Shown here: piece after piece, positions 1 to 10,336 of the stretch | How positions within the stretch are numbered: the stretch's first letter is position 1 | How the letters are laid out: every line of letters starts with the position of its first letter | NCBI GenBank assembly: GCA_018398765.1 | Contig: JAHBMJ010000139.1 | Location: forward strand, 2,619 to 20,118 | Origin: Chromera velia | Lineage: Eukaryota > Sar > Chromeraceae | Reading direction: 5' to 3' | DNA: 17,500 nucleotides | Translations under genes and position numbers: made by a program | Notes under the pieces: model-generated | Told to the model about the DNA's origin: nothing | The model's database searches: none | Seen by the model: the letters and a program-made list of their open reading frames with translations, nothing else

Positions 1-154
1 TTTTCTTTCTTTCTTTCTTTCTTTCTTTCTCTCCCGTTCGCATTTCCTCGCTCCCTTCTTTCACTTTTGAAACTTCCATCATCCCCCTTCCTGTTCGCAT
101 TCTTTGCTTTTGTCTCTCTCTCTGTGCTTCCTTCTTCGTTCGTGCCCTTTTCAG
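1..154 (+). other. Presumed intron 3' part with (TTTC)n start
   Basis: The window opens in a pyrimidine-rich stretch, with a (TTTC)n run at about 1-30, that leads to a TTTTCAG acceptor at 148-154. I read it as the 3' end of an intron of the gene that continues at 155. No coding sequence is evident. Confidence 0.5.
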
Positions 155-2061
155 ATTGTCGCAGTGGCAGGCAACAGGGGGAGGGTCCCTCCCGAACTCC
201 CCCGAGAACCTCTACGGGCAGGTGAAGTTCGACGAGTCCCTGTTCAAACTCTCCAAGGAGGACTTTGCCTCGGGGGACTTTGTCAGGAAGGCCCTCGCGG
301 CGCCCTCACAGATGGACAAACTGAGGAAATACTCTAGCTACGAGTCGTTGCAACTAAGATACGGAGGTTAGTTTTTTTCTTTACAGAGGTTGGTTAGAAG
401 GCACGCAGAGTAGAGAACAAGGCGCGGTTGGGTTGACTGGCGGGGGGGGCGGTTAAGGAGGGAAATCGGGTTTCCTTCCGTTCTCTTGCTTTGCTTTGCT
501 TTGCTTTGCTTTGCCTTTCTCGGCTCCGGCATGCCTTTCCTTCTCCTTTCCTCTTCATTCGTCAACGACCCCTCGACAGAACAGTGAGTGAACTCGTGTA
601 GGATCGGGTGGACGGACGAGTGCTCTTCAATTGACGGAAAAAGAGCAAAGCGCATTTCATATGTTGACAGAGCAGCATTACCACCGTAGAAGGGCGGTAC
701 CCAATTAATTAATTCAACGTATGATATTAATAATTGACTTTTGCAGTTCGGCCCGTCGATGACGTCGACCTCGCAAGGGAGAGACTCGAACAGGCAGCAC
801 AGATGTCCAATCCTCGGGCTTTCGGAGAAGCCGCCACACCTCTGAACGTTGCGAGAAGGGAGAGGCCCCAGGTGGCCCCGGAAAGTCCTGTCGTAGAGGT
901 GGGTCGGCATACAAAAATGCATGCATAGAAGAGGTCGTGTTTTCAGAACTGTGTCAGCAGGCAACGTCGGCCATTCGGTTTGGTCTCGCTTTCATAGACA
1001 CACCCATTCTTTTTCGTCTGCTCTCTCAATGCTGGCAAGTCGGGTGACTGTCTGTTTCTTTCTGTACGAAGATCCCTCGAGCAAGAGGGGGTGGTCGCAT
1101 TCTACAGGTCGATGACTTGCGCCTCTCTGCCTGCCTGTCCGTTTTGACTATCATCCATTCAAAGAGTCGGGAGGAGAATGATTTGGAGTGTCTGTGCGTG
1201 CCTGTCTCTCTCGTGTATCTTTGGGCCCCTCCGTGTGAAGGAAGGAAAGGAAACAAAAGAAGAGAAAAAAAGGAAATGAATGACACACACAGTCTGTCTC
1301 TCGGTCTCCCTCGTTTGCCTCGATCCATGCTGAGTGAATCGTTCGTTTGCCGAATGCGTTCATGCAGGCAATGCGGTTCTTCAGGACGGCACTGTCCGTG
1401 CGTCTCCAGGAGGAGAAGGGGAGCGAGGGGGGGACGGTCGCAGCAGCATCTCCGGGGGAAACGGGTCAGCAGACACAGAGAGAGGCGCAGGGCGAGGGAC
1501 AGGAGGAGGATGGAGATCCTGAGAGTCGCGTTTCTTCTCTTCTTTCAAGTCTGATGGAGGCGGGGGGACGGGTGGGGGAGGAGGAGGGAGTCGAGGGCGG
1601 TGTTGGCGATGGGGGAATCGGGGAGGGTCTCGGTGAGGGGAGTAGTGCAGTTGACTTTGACGGTGCGAAGGGTTTTCGAGATGCAGAGGAGGCAGCATTG
1701 AAGGAACAGTCGCAAGAGGAAGAAGCAAAGGAGGAGGAAAACGAAGCAGCGGGGGGCAGTGGGCTGAGCGCGCCTCCAGGGACAACGGTTTTTGGGCCGG
1801 GGGGGTGGGAGAAGGAATGGAGAAAAGCGGGTTTAGAGGTCAGTTTAAACTAATTTTTTCTCTTTCTTGTACTGGATTGATCCGTTCTTGCCTTGCGTCC
1901 TCTTCCATTTTCCCGCTCCTTCCGAAGGTCTCAAATTTTTATTTCAGTCCGACGGATGCACTCAAAAATTGCTAAGATCCTTTCTCTGTTTTGCTTCTGT
2001 GGTACTCTCTCCCAGAAGTTCAAAATATGCAGCCTCATTGATCCACCTCCCTCTCTCCTCC

Positions 2062-2111
<50 letters not shown>

Positions 2112-3177
2112 ATGTGCGTGATGTGTGTGCGTGGGTGGTCAGTTATTTGTTTCCTCCTCATCCTTCACGTCTCCCATTCTTCAATAGCATCTCAAGGCAT
2201 TTCTTTGAATACATCCCTCCCTCGCTCCTTCCCTCCTTCCCTGGCTGTCTTGCAGGAGTCTCTGTCTGCAATCAAGGGAGAGTGGTGGCAGGTGCTTCGG
2301 ATAGACGACGAGGGAGAGGTTCTCTATGCGAACTCTGAGGAAGGCCAGAAGAGCAGGCTTCTTCCCTTCCTTCCAGCTGCCTTTTCGAAGAAACGAAGTC
2401 AGGCGGAAGCACAGAGCAATCAGAGGGTAGGCAGTGGGCGTTTTGCTGCGGCTCCAGTGACTGAGTCTGCATTGAAAGTTCCCCAGCTGGTCATTGTAAC
2501 GAGGCCCGAGTCTTTTAATGGAGGGCCCGGAAGGCAACTTCCTCAGTCTGCTTCTGCCAGGGCGAGGGATGCGTTGCGAACTTCCTCTTCCGCTGAGGTT
2601 TTGGTCCGTTGGTCGGAGTCCTTGGGGGGGTTTGGAGAAACTTCGGCAGACGGGAGGGCGATTCTGAATATGCGCAAGGGGTCGATCGACATTGTGTGGG
2701 ACCGCACGCAGGTGAGTTCTTTCTGCCTCATTTCTCCTTTTTCTTTCCCCCCTAATCCTCCTCTTCTTGTTTGACTTTTTTGTTCCAGTCATGCACATGA
2801 CTTGGTCTTCTGTGCCTATAGGGATATGTCTGTGAGCATGGTGCTCCACCACTTCGTGTGATCTTGTGTTGGTAATCTGACTGTCTTTTAGTGAGCCTTT
2901 ACAGCACAGATTGGCTGATAGAAAGAAAGCGCTTCAGAAGGTTACTCTCAGACTTCTCAGATTCCTGAGAGGTGGCGGGCATTTCTTGCACTCGGTTTCC
3001 CTTCCTTACCGGCGAGGGAGGAGAGTCGGGGAGATAAACGAGGCGATGGTTCTGCACGGGGCCTGAGCAGCTGTCTCTAAATGTTTGCATTTTTCTCCTG
3101 GCGAGTCTTTTGACTCTTGTTCTGGATGTCATAACTCTTGGTGGTGTACTATCGATGTGTGTCCTGCCTTTCTTCTG

Positions 3178-3213
<36 letters not shown>

Positions 3214-3223
3214 CTGTGTGCAA

Positions 3224-3267
<44 letters not shown>

Positions 3268-4757
3268 TGTGTGTGTGCGTTTGTGCGCGTGCGTCTGTGT
3301 GTGTGTGTGTGTATGTGTGTTGCAGTTCGCTCTTGGACCTAGAAAGGGCGGGTCTCTGTCAACGGGTGGGACCCCTCTGCCTATACCCTCCAGGTTGGTC
3401 CCTGTTTGTTTTGATCAGAGTTTGGGAATCTGTCGGAAACCTGCATGGGGGGAATGTCGTGCAGATCAGATCAGATGAACGCGTTGCATGAGGCCTGTGC
3501 ACTTTGTATCGTGGATTCCTCTTGTCCATGTCTGTCCATCTTGCACGTCCGTCTCTTCATTCGTTTGTTCGGTGGTTGTTAATTTGAATGAAGCAGCTGC
3601 TCCCTTGATCCTTCCTCTTCCTTCCTTCCAGGAGGCCTCGAGGGTGTCCTCTCCCGTGAAGCCCCCACAGACGCAGCGCTGTCTGTATTCCGATTTTTCC
3701 TTTGACTGACTGATTAATGCGCAGACGGACAGGTTGGGGGCCCGATGGACGGACGGACTCGAGGCCCTTCGGTTGATTTATCTTTTCTTTCTTCACTCAC
3801 TCTCCTTTTGTTTGACTGTCTTGCAGGTTCGCGATTCTGCATGCAGACCGTAAGATGCTGGTGCTCTGGGACCCCCAAGCCGAGAGAAGCAGCTTCCTTC
3901 CAGGAGGACGCAAAAAGGTAAGGTCAGGGAGGGGGGATGGTTGTCTGTCGCCTTCCTTCCTTCTTTGTTCTCTTTTCCCGTGTGAGACCGTATGGTTCTT
4001 TTCTGCTTGCTTCTGGCCGCTTCTGGCCGTGTTCTACGCCAGAAAATTTCTTTTTTTCCTCTTGTGATTGCAGCGAAGGGACCCCCTGGCAGGGTGTTCT
4101 CTCTGGTTGCGCCCTTCCATCGAGGCACAGGACGAGAAGGCGTTGCTGAGAAGGGGGGATCGTCAGATGCTCCAGTCCACAAGCACAAAGAGGGTGGGGG
4201 GACAGGTGACGTCAGACCCCTACAGCAAAGACTACTTCGCTCCAGAACCCGTACCCAAAATGGGCGGGTCCTCGAGGGAGTGGATGGCTGCCGCTGCACT
4301 GATCAGGGCAGAGGAGGGAGAGGCAGGAGACATTCAAGAAGGTCAGGCTGGTGCCGTCAGAGGTATGGAAGAGGAAGAGGATGCAGGCACCCGCTTCCCC
4401 TTCCCCTCCCTCACAGACAACCCGCTTCCTCCCGTCTCCGCTGTGTCTACTGCCACGGCCCAAGAGGGTCTAGCAGAGCCCCTGAGCTTATTGGAAGCCC
4501 TGGAGGCCGAACCTTCCCCTGAGGCAACTGTTGAAAAAAAAAAGACGCCTGAGGGTCCCAGGTATACAGGTGCGGGGGGTGACATGTCCTTGAGACGAGA
4601 CTGGGGTCTTGCGGAGGAGAACAGGTTGCAGAAAAGAATTGGGGGTGTGTTGGGGAATCGGAGCGGGGACATCAAATTGATCCGCACGAGGCAGCAGCTC
4701 TTCTGGAAACACATGCCGATGGACTTACGGAAGTCCCCCACAGGACCTCTACCATGA
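155..4757 (+). CDS. C-terminal 710 residues of an unrecognised seven-exon (or more) protein
   Basis: I do not recognise this protein. The exons I support are 155-366, 747-898, 1368-1838, 2256-2711, 3326-3393, 3827-3917 and 4074-4757, ending at TGA. Every join has GT-AG ends and keeps phase (1,0,0,0,2,0), giving one open frame of 710 residues. The 5' part is off the window, since position 155 follows a TTTTCAG acceptor and enters in phase 2. Visible parts in order: a charged segment (exons 1-2), a Glu/Gly-rich low-complexity segment (exon 3), and in exon 4 a stretch of WW-like spacing (GEWW, DDEGEVLYAN, then LPFLP) that lacks the second Trp. Two short similar stretches follow: one ends IDIVWDRTQ (exon 4), the other reads MLVLWDPQAE (exon 6). 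The last exon is mixed charged and disordered. No signal peptide or membrane segment is seen. The exon structure is fairly firm; the first exon boundary and the function are not. Confidence 0.72.
367..746 (+). other. Intron of the 155-4757 gene with a TTTGC pentamer repeat
   Basis: The donor is GTTAGT at 367 and the acceptor TTTTGCAG ends at 746. Inside is a perfect pentanucleotide run (TTTGC units) at about 486-514. The open frame on the opposite strand across 368-964 has no family resemblance and crosses two exons of the plus-strand gene, so I treat it as chance. Confidence 0.7.
899..1367 (+). other. Intron of the 155-4757 gene
   Basis: The donor is GTGGGT at 899 and the acceptor CATGCAG ends at 1367. 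Phase 0 is kept on both sides. A TGCATGCA octamer sits at 918-925. Nothing else is evident. Confidence 0.65.
1839..2255 (+). repeat. Intron carrying a (GT)n microsatellite
   Basis: The intron runs from GTCAGT at 1839 to CTTGCAG at 2255. It contains an almost pure (GT)n run at 2064-2106 that continues, interrupted, to about 2131. Reading frames that turn this into poly Val-Cys are artefacts. Confidence 0.8.
2712..3325 (+). repeat. Intron with a (GT)n tract reaching the 3' splice site
   Basis: The donor is GTGAGT at 2712, and the acceptor GTTGCAG at 3325 directly follows about 140 nt of interrupted (GT)n (about 3179-3321). There is no conventional polypyrimidine tract next to this acceptor. 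The GT run takes its place. Confidence 0.75.
3394..3826 (+). other. Intron of the 155-4757 gene
   Basis: The donor is GTTGGT at 3394 and the acceptor GTCTTGCAG ends at 3826, phase 2. A second acceptor-like CTTCCAG at 3625-3631 opens a short frame that stops at 3707-3709. It fits neither flanking phase well, so I left it out, but it could be an alternative exon. Confidence 0.6.
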
Positions 4758-4867
4758 AGGAGAATTTAGGAGTGCGTAGGAGGGAATTCAGCGAAAGTTG
4801 AAGTAGATGAATGCATGGATGATGGGAGAAAGAGGACTGGAGTTTTTCTCTCCAGGCTATCCCAAAG

Positions 4868-4905
<38 letters not shown>

Positions 4906-5099
4906 CTTGCTGTAAGGGCGCATTTGCGTAGGTGCGTGTGTTTTCCTTCGTCACCGTGCGACTGTGTGTGCAACGACCTTTTGATCTCCTGTGATCTTTC
5001 TTCCTTGTTTCCCCTCCCCTTCTTTTTGGGATTGGAAACTGAGAGGAGGGAACTGTCGGTCGAAAAAGGAAGGAAGATCCCATTTCTCCGTCGATTGAT

Positions 5100-5139
<40 letters not shown>

Positions 5140-5280
5140 ATGCATGCTGTGAGTGATTCGTTTGTGAGAGAGACGCGTGAGACAACTCTAGTGATCGAAG
5201 GGAGGGGGAGGGATCATAGAGTAGAGATGCGCTGCTCTTTTGTGACGTGATGGTAATGCACCTGTTTATCTTGGTAGAGT
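4758..5280. repeat. 3' flank of the first gene with two (GT)n microsatellites
   Basis: Two long pure (GT)n runs occur at 4872-4904 and 5102-5137. No AATAAA is seen soon after the TGA at 4757. No gene is supported; the frames here are repeat translations on both strands. Confidence 0.85.
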
Positions 5281-5560
5281 GGAGTCCTGTCGTTGGGTCA
5301 CTCTGCGGGCTCGCGCGTGTGCGAGCGAGACCCGGGCTCCTCCTCCTCCTCCTCCGGCCTGTATTTGCCTTCTTTCATTGATTGCTTCCAACGTTTATCC
5401 AGTTTTGGCTTGATTGATGCCTGTTTTCCTTTTATTGAGATGCGTCTGCTCCTCGTCGTTTTTTTTATAAACGCGAGAATGCATTTTGCACTGCGAGAGA
5501 GGAGTGCTTTCTCTCTCTCGATCGATCGATCGCGTTCGCTGGCTGGCGAACGCAAATGCT
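5281..5560. other. Hairpin-rich segment of unknown role
   Basis: Three perfect short inverted repeats lie within 250 nt. They are GCTCGC/GCGAGC (5309-5326), CGAGAGAG/CTCTCTCG (5494-5520) and GCGTTCGC/GCGAACGC with a six-base loop (5532-5553). A (CTC)n run lies near 5338-5354 and a GATC tetramer run at 5520-5531. No gene is identified. A structured transcript is possible but unproven. Confidence 0.45.
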
Positions 5561-6592
5561 GACTGAGTGTTGGTTGACAGACGGATGCACGGCAATGGAG
5601 GAGAGCCGGCAGGCGACTCCATGTATCAATAATCAAGTGGAGAGGCTGGAGGGAAGGGAACCAGGCATTTTGCCTCTGGGGTCCTTTGTAGAATGAAGAA
5701 GGAAGAAAAGTGACTGGCTCCCTGTTGTATTATCGTCTTGGCACATTGGTGCAGAAATGTTTTGTGTGTCTGACTGAAGGTTGAGGAAGAGAAGCAAGTA
5801 TAAAAGACAGCGAGTGAAGGGAAGGGGCCGATCACGATTGTATGTGTCCCTCCCTTCCTCCCTGCATTTTGTGATCGAGGGTGTGGGGGACACCTGATTG
5901 TTTGGAGTGAAAAGGTTTCTTCATTCACGTCTGACTGCCCTCTCTTTCGCTCTTCCCGTGCGGTGCAGTGTGGTGAATTCGTTGTGTGTCGTGTCGTAGT
6001 CTCTGTGTGTGTGTCTCTCTACCTCCACTCTCTCTACCTCCTTCTCGATTGTCTCTGTGTTTCTCCCTCTTTGCTTCTCCCTCCTTCTGTCTCTCCCTCT
6101 TCCTATTCCTCTCTGTGTCCCCTCTCTGTCCATTCCAACACAGCTGCTGAGATGGAGGCAGGGCGGATGAGAGAGGATCCTTGCCTGCCTGCCTGCCTAC
6201 CCTACAGAGTGGGTGCTTGACTGACCGACCTGACTCTCTTTAGACGAAGGTTATATGTCACGTGAGAGGTTTCTCTCTCTGTCAGGCTGTGAGTGTCTAG
6301 TCGAATGTTGCATGCAGGCTGCCTGCCTGCGTGGGAAGGGAAGGGAAGGGATGCCCGCGCGACCTGCGTGCATGTGCATCTCTCGGCCAAGGCTTTTGCT
6401 TTTGTTGGCGGGAGATGGGAATGGACAGTGGAGCCTGGGACTGATGACGCAGAATAAACAAATGCCTAGCGTCTACCGTAGTCTCCCTTTTAAACTGTCG
6501 TTGAGGGCATTTTGTCCCTTTGCTGGTCCTTCCTCGCTGTCCTTCCTTTCTTTCCTTTTGACCCTTCTTTCTCAATTGGACCCTTTTGTCAC

Positions 6593-6646
<54 letters not shown>

Positions 6647-6930
6647 TGTGTGTGTATTCGTGAGCGTGCGTGTTTCCGTGATCACTCAAATTCGTTAGTT
6701 CTTTCCTCTTTCTCTTCTTTCCTTCGCTTCTTCTTGATACATGACTCCCTGACTTGTCAACAACACCGAAGTTTCACCCTAGGTTTCACCCAAAATTTGC
6801 GCGCAATTGACTACTCAACCTTCAGATTGACTCGACCCTTGAAGATTGGCGCTTCGCTGTGACGGCGGCTCTGGGAATCTGAAACTCTCCAGGAAACTTT
6901 GAGACGTTCCATCTGTCTCACAGCTAGCTT
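5561..6930. repeat. Gene-free stretch with CT and GT microsatellites
   Basis: I see no coding region here. The clearest feature is a (TC)n run at about 6600-6629 that passes directly into (TG)n to 6655. CT-rich sequence also fills about 5990-6130, and a TGCC tetramer run lies near 6181-6198. Frames of up to about 147 codons show repeat-driven or unconvincing composition and no family motifs. Confidence 0.7.
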
Positions 6931-8170
6931 GAACTAGAGCTTAATGTCGGCCTGCACCCATATTTACCCCTGTTATAAAATCTGTCGAAGCCTGTAGGTC
7001 AAAGCGTTTTGAATTAAGTCCCGAAGTACCCGAACATATGAATTGATTTAACAAATATTCTCAGTAATTTAGTAATTAACTGGGTAATTAATAAACTAAT
7101 TAATTCACACTGTTGTATGATAAATTGAAACATCTGATTTTAGTAGTTAGCTTCGTAACATCCGATATAAACTTTTTTTTGTTATCTCAGTACTAGGTAC
7201 ACATCGATCTGGTTTGTTGGAGCTTTGTTTTTTTTTAACCAGATGTATAAAAGTAATAATCATGATCGATACAATAAAAATGCAGTCCCTATAGAGGAAT
7301 ATCATCTAAACTATGGGGGCAAGGGACCCGGGGCCTAGATGGGGGCCCATGGACTCGATCATCACGATTTACTCTTTAAAAAGCGGATGCTAGACGGCAG
7401 CTAGAGCGGATGTATGTAAAAAATGTTTTTCTGTTGTGTCACGAATCTACACAACTAGGACATGGAAGCTAGAGGGCCATCTACTACTACTAAGTTAGTA
7501 TGGAAGTTATCATACAACGAATGATAAAGCAGCCGGGGTAAGTAAAAACGACAGAATGCCATTAGCCTAGTACTATATAAATGCTAAACACTAGGCTAGA
7601 CAGAATAAAAAGGAAAAATAATAGCCTAGAAGCTAATAAAATGCGAGAAGTCAATCTAGAAGTGACTAAGAAGTCAATGTCCCCCTCCAAAAAAATTTTA
7701 TGATAAATTATAGATTAGATGTTAATCATTAAAATCAAACTAGAAATCAAATAATAATAATAATAATAATAATTAATTATAGTTATAGATAATTAAAACA
7801 TCACGTACTATAAATACTGGAGTGACTGCACTAGTGACCGCATAACTTTCTATAGCTATAGCTTCATTAATAGTTTGGTCTCCCCCGGCCCAGTTTTTTC
7901 ATCTCAGTTAGAATCAAAATTTTGAAAGTTATTGACTAAGTTATTGAATTTGAATTTTAATTGAGACTTGGATTGAGACACACTGGGCAAAAAAGCCAGT
8001 GAGCGCACCACTTGGGCTCCGGACAACTGCGGGGCATGGAATGCAACGTTTGTTTGTTTGCAATCAAAACGTGCAGATCTATAAAGTTTTATTCAACTGA
8101 TTAAACCCGTTTGGCTGTGCATGAGACTAGTCGGCATGAGAATGCATTGAGTCATTAACACAGAGCCTCC
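6930..8170. other. AT-rich, stop-rich island with many CTAG tetramers
   Basis: Composition changes sharply from its surroundings. A and T dominate, all six frames are dense in stops, and an (AAT)n run sits at 7749-7773. CTAG occurs at 7335, 7390, 7401, 7455, 7469, 7567, 7591, 7596, 7626, 7656, 7740 and 7831. A 6-bp hairpin (CACTGG/CCAGTG) lies at 7981-8001. I find no gene, tRNA or clear terminal repeats. It may be an old insertion or simply a distinct intergenic block. Confidence 0.6.
8088..8093 (-). terminator. Candidate poly(A) signal for the uniporter gene
   Basis: TTTATT on the plus strand reads AATAAA on the minus strand, about 155 nt past the uniporter stop codon. Position and orientation fit. 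The hexamer is common in AT-rich DNA, so support is modest. Confidence 0.35.
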
Positions 8171-8247
8171 CGCAGAAATAGTGGTAGAATGCACATCTTA
8201 CGACTCTTGTTTTTCTCTCTCTCGCTCAAGTGCTTACGTACAATCTC

Positions 8248-9774
8248 TCAGATCTCCTTCCCTCCTGGACCTCCCTGTATCTTCTCAATCTGGCCTCTCA
8301 GGGAAGTACAGGATGCCTCGAGGGCGGCGATCTTCTTCTGGAGGAGCTCGTGTGCGTTCGAGGAGTATCTGCACGAAAGGGAAAGGGGGGAGAAAGTATT
8401 AAAGTTGTGGGCAAAACAAACAGAAGTGCACACAACTCTGACAGCCTGGAAGTATGGATGCAAGGAAATGGATTATGACAGCCTCAGCGAGAACGGAAGA
8501 CTCGGTCAGGCAGATCTAAAGGAGCTGCGTTCAGCATGCCAATGAGTTCCTTCCTGGCTCATGCGCACTTAATTCGAGGACACGCTATTTAGACTGTGGA
8601 GGGACAGGCCGGCTGCCTTTATGGGACATATAAATACAGGTGGAAGGAGAGCCTGTCTGAGAGCCGTCTGTTTCCCGTGATAGTTGGTCGCTCTTTCCCT
8701 TTCTGTCTGCGTCCATGGGGCCGCGTAGATCAGTGAATGGCTGCAAAGTACAACGTCCTTTTTTCTTCATATCTGTGCGCGTGAAAGAAAACATTTTTGC
8801 TTGACTGACCCCATCTTGCGTGCGAGACGTTCTCTCCTCGTCTCAATGTAGTGTTGCCTGTGCCCCTCTGCCGAAAAGTCTCTTTTTGTGCACGTGAAGA
8901 AGACCCAAGCGCAAAGCGCGTCGAAAACCCCCATTAGGTAACTGATGGGTTCCATAATGTCCCATGAATAGATGTAGTATGTCCCATATGCAATGATGAA
9001 GAACTGCGTGGCAGAGACACCCACGAAAGTCCATGCCCAGAAGGTGATCCCCTTGCGGGAGGCTTCCGTGAGCTGGGCTCTCTGGGCCGAGAGCGACTTT
9101 TCTTCTCTGAGAAGGGAGCGCAGTTTGGCTTCATTCTCGCTCAGCAGACACACGAGCTCGTTGTGCGTCTTCTGAATCGCGCACTCAACGGTTTCGTTCA
9201 TCTGTGCCTTCTCAACCTCCACGTCTTTCGGCATCACAAGAGACACAGACTCGCCTATGGCAGAAGACACGGACGGATTCGGCATTCCCTGTGCGTTCTT
9301 TGCAAGGGCGGCAAAGTCACTGCTGGGCATTTCTTTTCGACTGTCGGACAAGGCATTGCACAGGGGAGGGACCGCTATGTCAACACCATTGACTTCAAGA
9401 GTGAAACCGTTTTCCGACAGTCGCAGAAGGTCTGCACTCTCTGCAACAGGAATGCCGTCGAGTGTTTTGACGACGACTTGGGATTCCTTCGATGTATTGG
9501 CTTGGATTTTGGACGTCAGAGCCGAAACCGTCGGGGCCTCTGCCAGCTTGATTGGGAACTCTGTGACAGCACCGCCGAATGATACCGTCAGTAGGGGGTT
9601 CTGTTTCTGTCTGGAGAGATCAAAAAAGGCCTCGTTGACCGAATGGGTGGAAAGAGACCCGAACCGCCTGTTGATAGACGGCCAAAGTCTCCCCAACGAA
9701 GCCAGAGGGACAAGACATCTTCCGCAAGGCAGGAGCCCTGAGACAGACGCGCGGGTAGGCGCTAGCGCGAACAT
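8248..9774 (-). CDS. MCU: Mitochondrial calcium uniporter pore subunit, two exons, 361 aa
   Basis: This is the pore-forming subunit of the inner-membrane channel that carries Ca2+ into the mitochondrial matrix. Exon 1 is 9774-8810 and exon 2 is 8368-8248, joined in phase 2 (donor GTCAGT, acceptor CGTGCAG after a pyrimidine run). Residues 1-45 are rich in Arg/Ser/Leu with no acidic residue, like a mitochondrial presequence (RRFGS near 36-40). Residues about 60-160 match the place of the matrix N-terminal domain, and 185-240 form a coiled coil. TM1 is about 243-269, the selectivity motif WDIMEP is 271-276 (Asp272 and Glu275 would bind Ca2+), and TM2 is about 278-295. A basic juxtamembrane segment leads to a second coiled coil (323-353) encoded by exon 2. 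Order, spacing and length match the family. If the intron is retained, the protein instead ends at a TGA at 8767 (335 aa) without this coiled coil. The ATG at 9774 is the first that includes the presequence. Confidence 0.92.
8369..8809 (-). other. Intron of the uniporter gene
   Basis: This 441-nt intron has a GTCAGT donor (8809) and a CGTGCAG acceptor (8369) preceded by a CT-rich tract. Only short frames of unremarkable composition occur inside. Confidence 0.75.
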
Positions 9775-10027
9775 GTCTGCTATGCACTTGACTGATCAAA
9801 AGGCCTCTGCTCAAGGCTGCTCAAAAGCGATCGGGCGGAAGCGATCAAAGGATTCGATCTTAAACGCTCTCTGTATGGACGTCTCGAACAACAGTATAAA
9901 GACCCAACAACGGACAAGAAAAGCTCATCCAACGGGAGCGCTGTAAATGGTAGCTGGGATCAGACGACTTCTCTTGGACGATGGATGGAGCTCTTGGAAA
10001 CGGTGCATGCAAGTTACATGTACGTAC

Positions 10028-10064
<37 letters not shown>

Positions 10065-10336
10065 CAAAACGGTTTTCGAAATGTCTTTTTCAAATTATGC
10101 ATGCATGCGCTTTCAGGCTCATGCATGCTGAGCTAGCCAATTTGGCAACGGATCTTTCCGGGGCCTTTTCGAATTGATCGATCGATCCGAGATGATCGAC
10201 CTGCCCGATCAGACTCCGACGATCATATGACTCAATCTCGGGCGTACAGCTATAGACACTTGCCCTTCCATTTATCGACACGTATGCCCACAATCACAAA
10301 AGGCTAAACGACGGTGCCGATCTGTTCGCACGAGAG
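9775..10336. promoter_or_regulatory. Divergent intergenic promoter region rich in GATC and TGCATGC
   Basis: This region lies between the divergent uniporter gene and the acidic-protein gene. GATC occurs 13 times (9794, 9829, 9843, 9856, 9958, 10151, 10176, 10180, 10184, 10194, 10207, 10221, 10319) where about two are expected. TGCATGC occurs at 10004, 10098, 10102 and 10122. A (TA)n run lies at 10029-10061. No coding sequence is supported. A shared promoter region follows from the gene arrangement; the factors that bind it are unknown. Confidence 0.5.
10029..10061. repeat. (TA)n microsatellite
   Basis: A pure TA dinucleotide run follows a GTAC-rich stretch in the divergent intergenic region. 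Confidence 0.95.

Noticed and set aside
368-964. 198-codon minus-strand frame
   Set aside because: It crosses an intron and two phase-consistent plus-strand exons, and contains a pentamer-repeat translation. No family resemblance.
2181-2852. 223-codon minus-strand frame
   Set aside because: It is antisense to exon 4 of the plus-strand gene, whose splice sites and phases agree on both sides.
7887-8001. Inverted pair GCCCAGT/ACTGGGC as ends of a small element
   Set aside because: It is only seven bases with poor extension, so it is likely chance in low-complexity DNA.
6930-8170. Organellar DNA insertion
   Set aside because: The AT-rich composition suggested it, but no recognisable organellar gene, rRNA or tRNA piece is visible.
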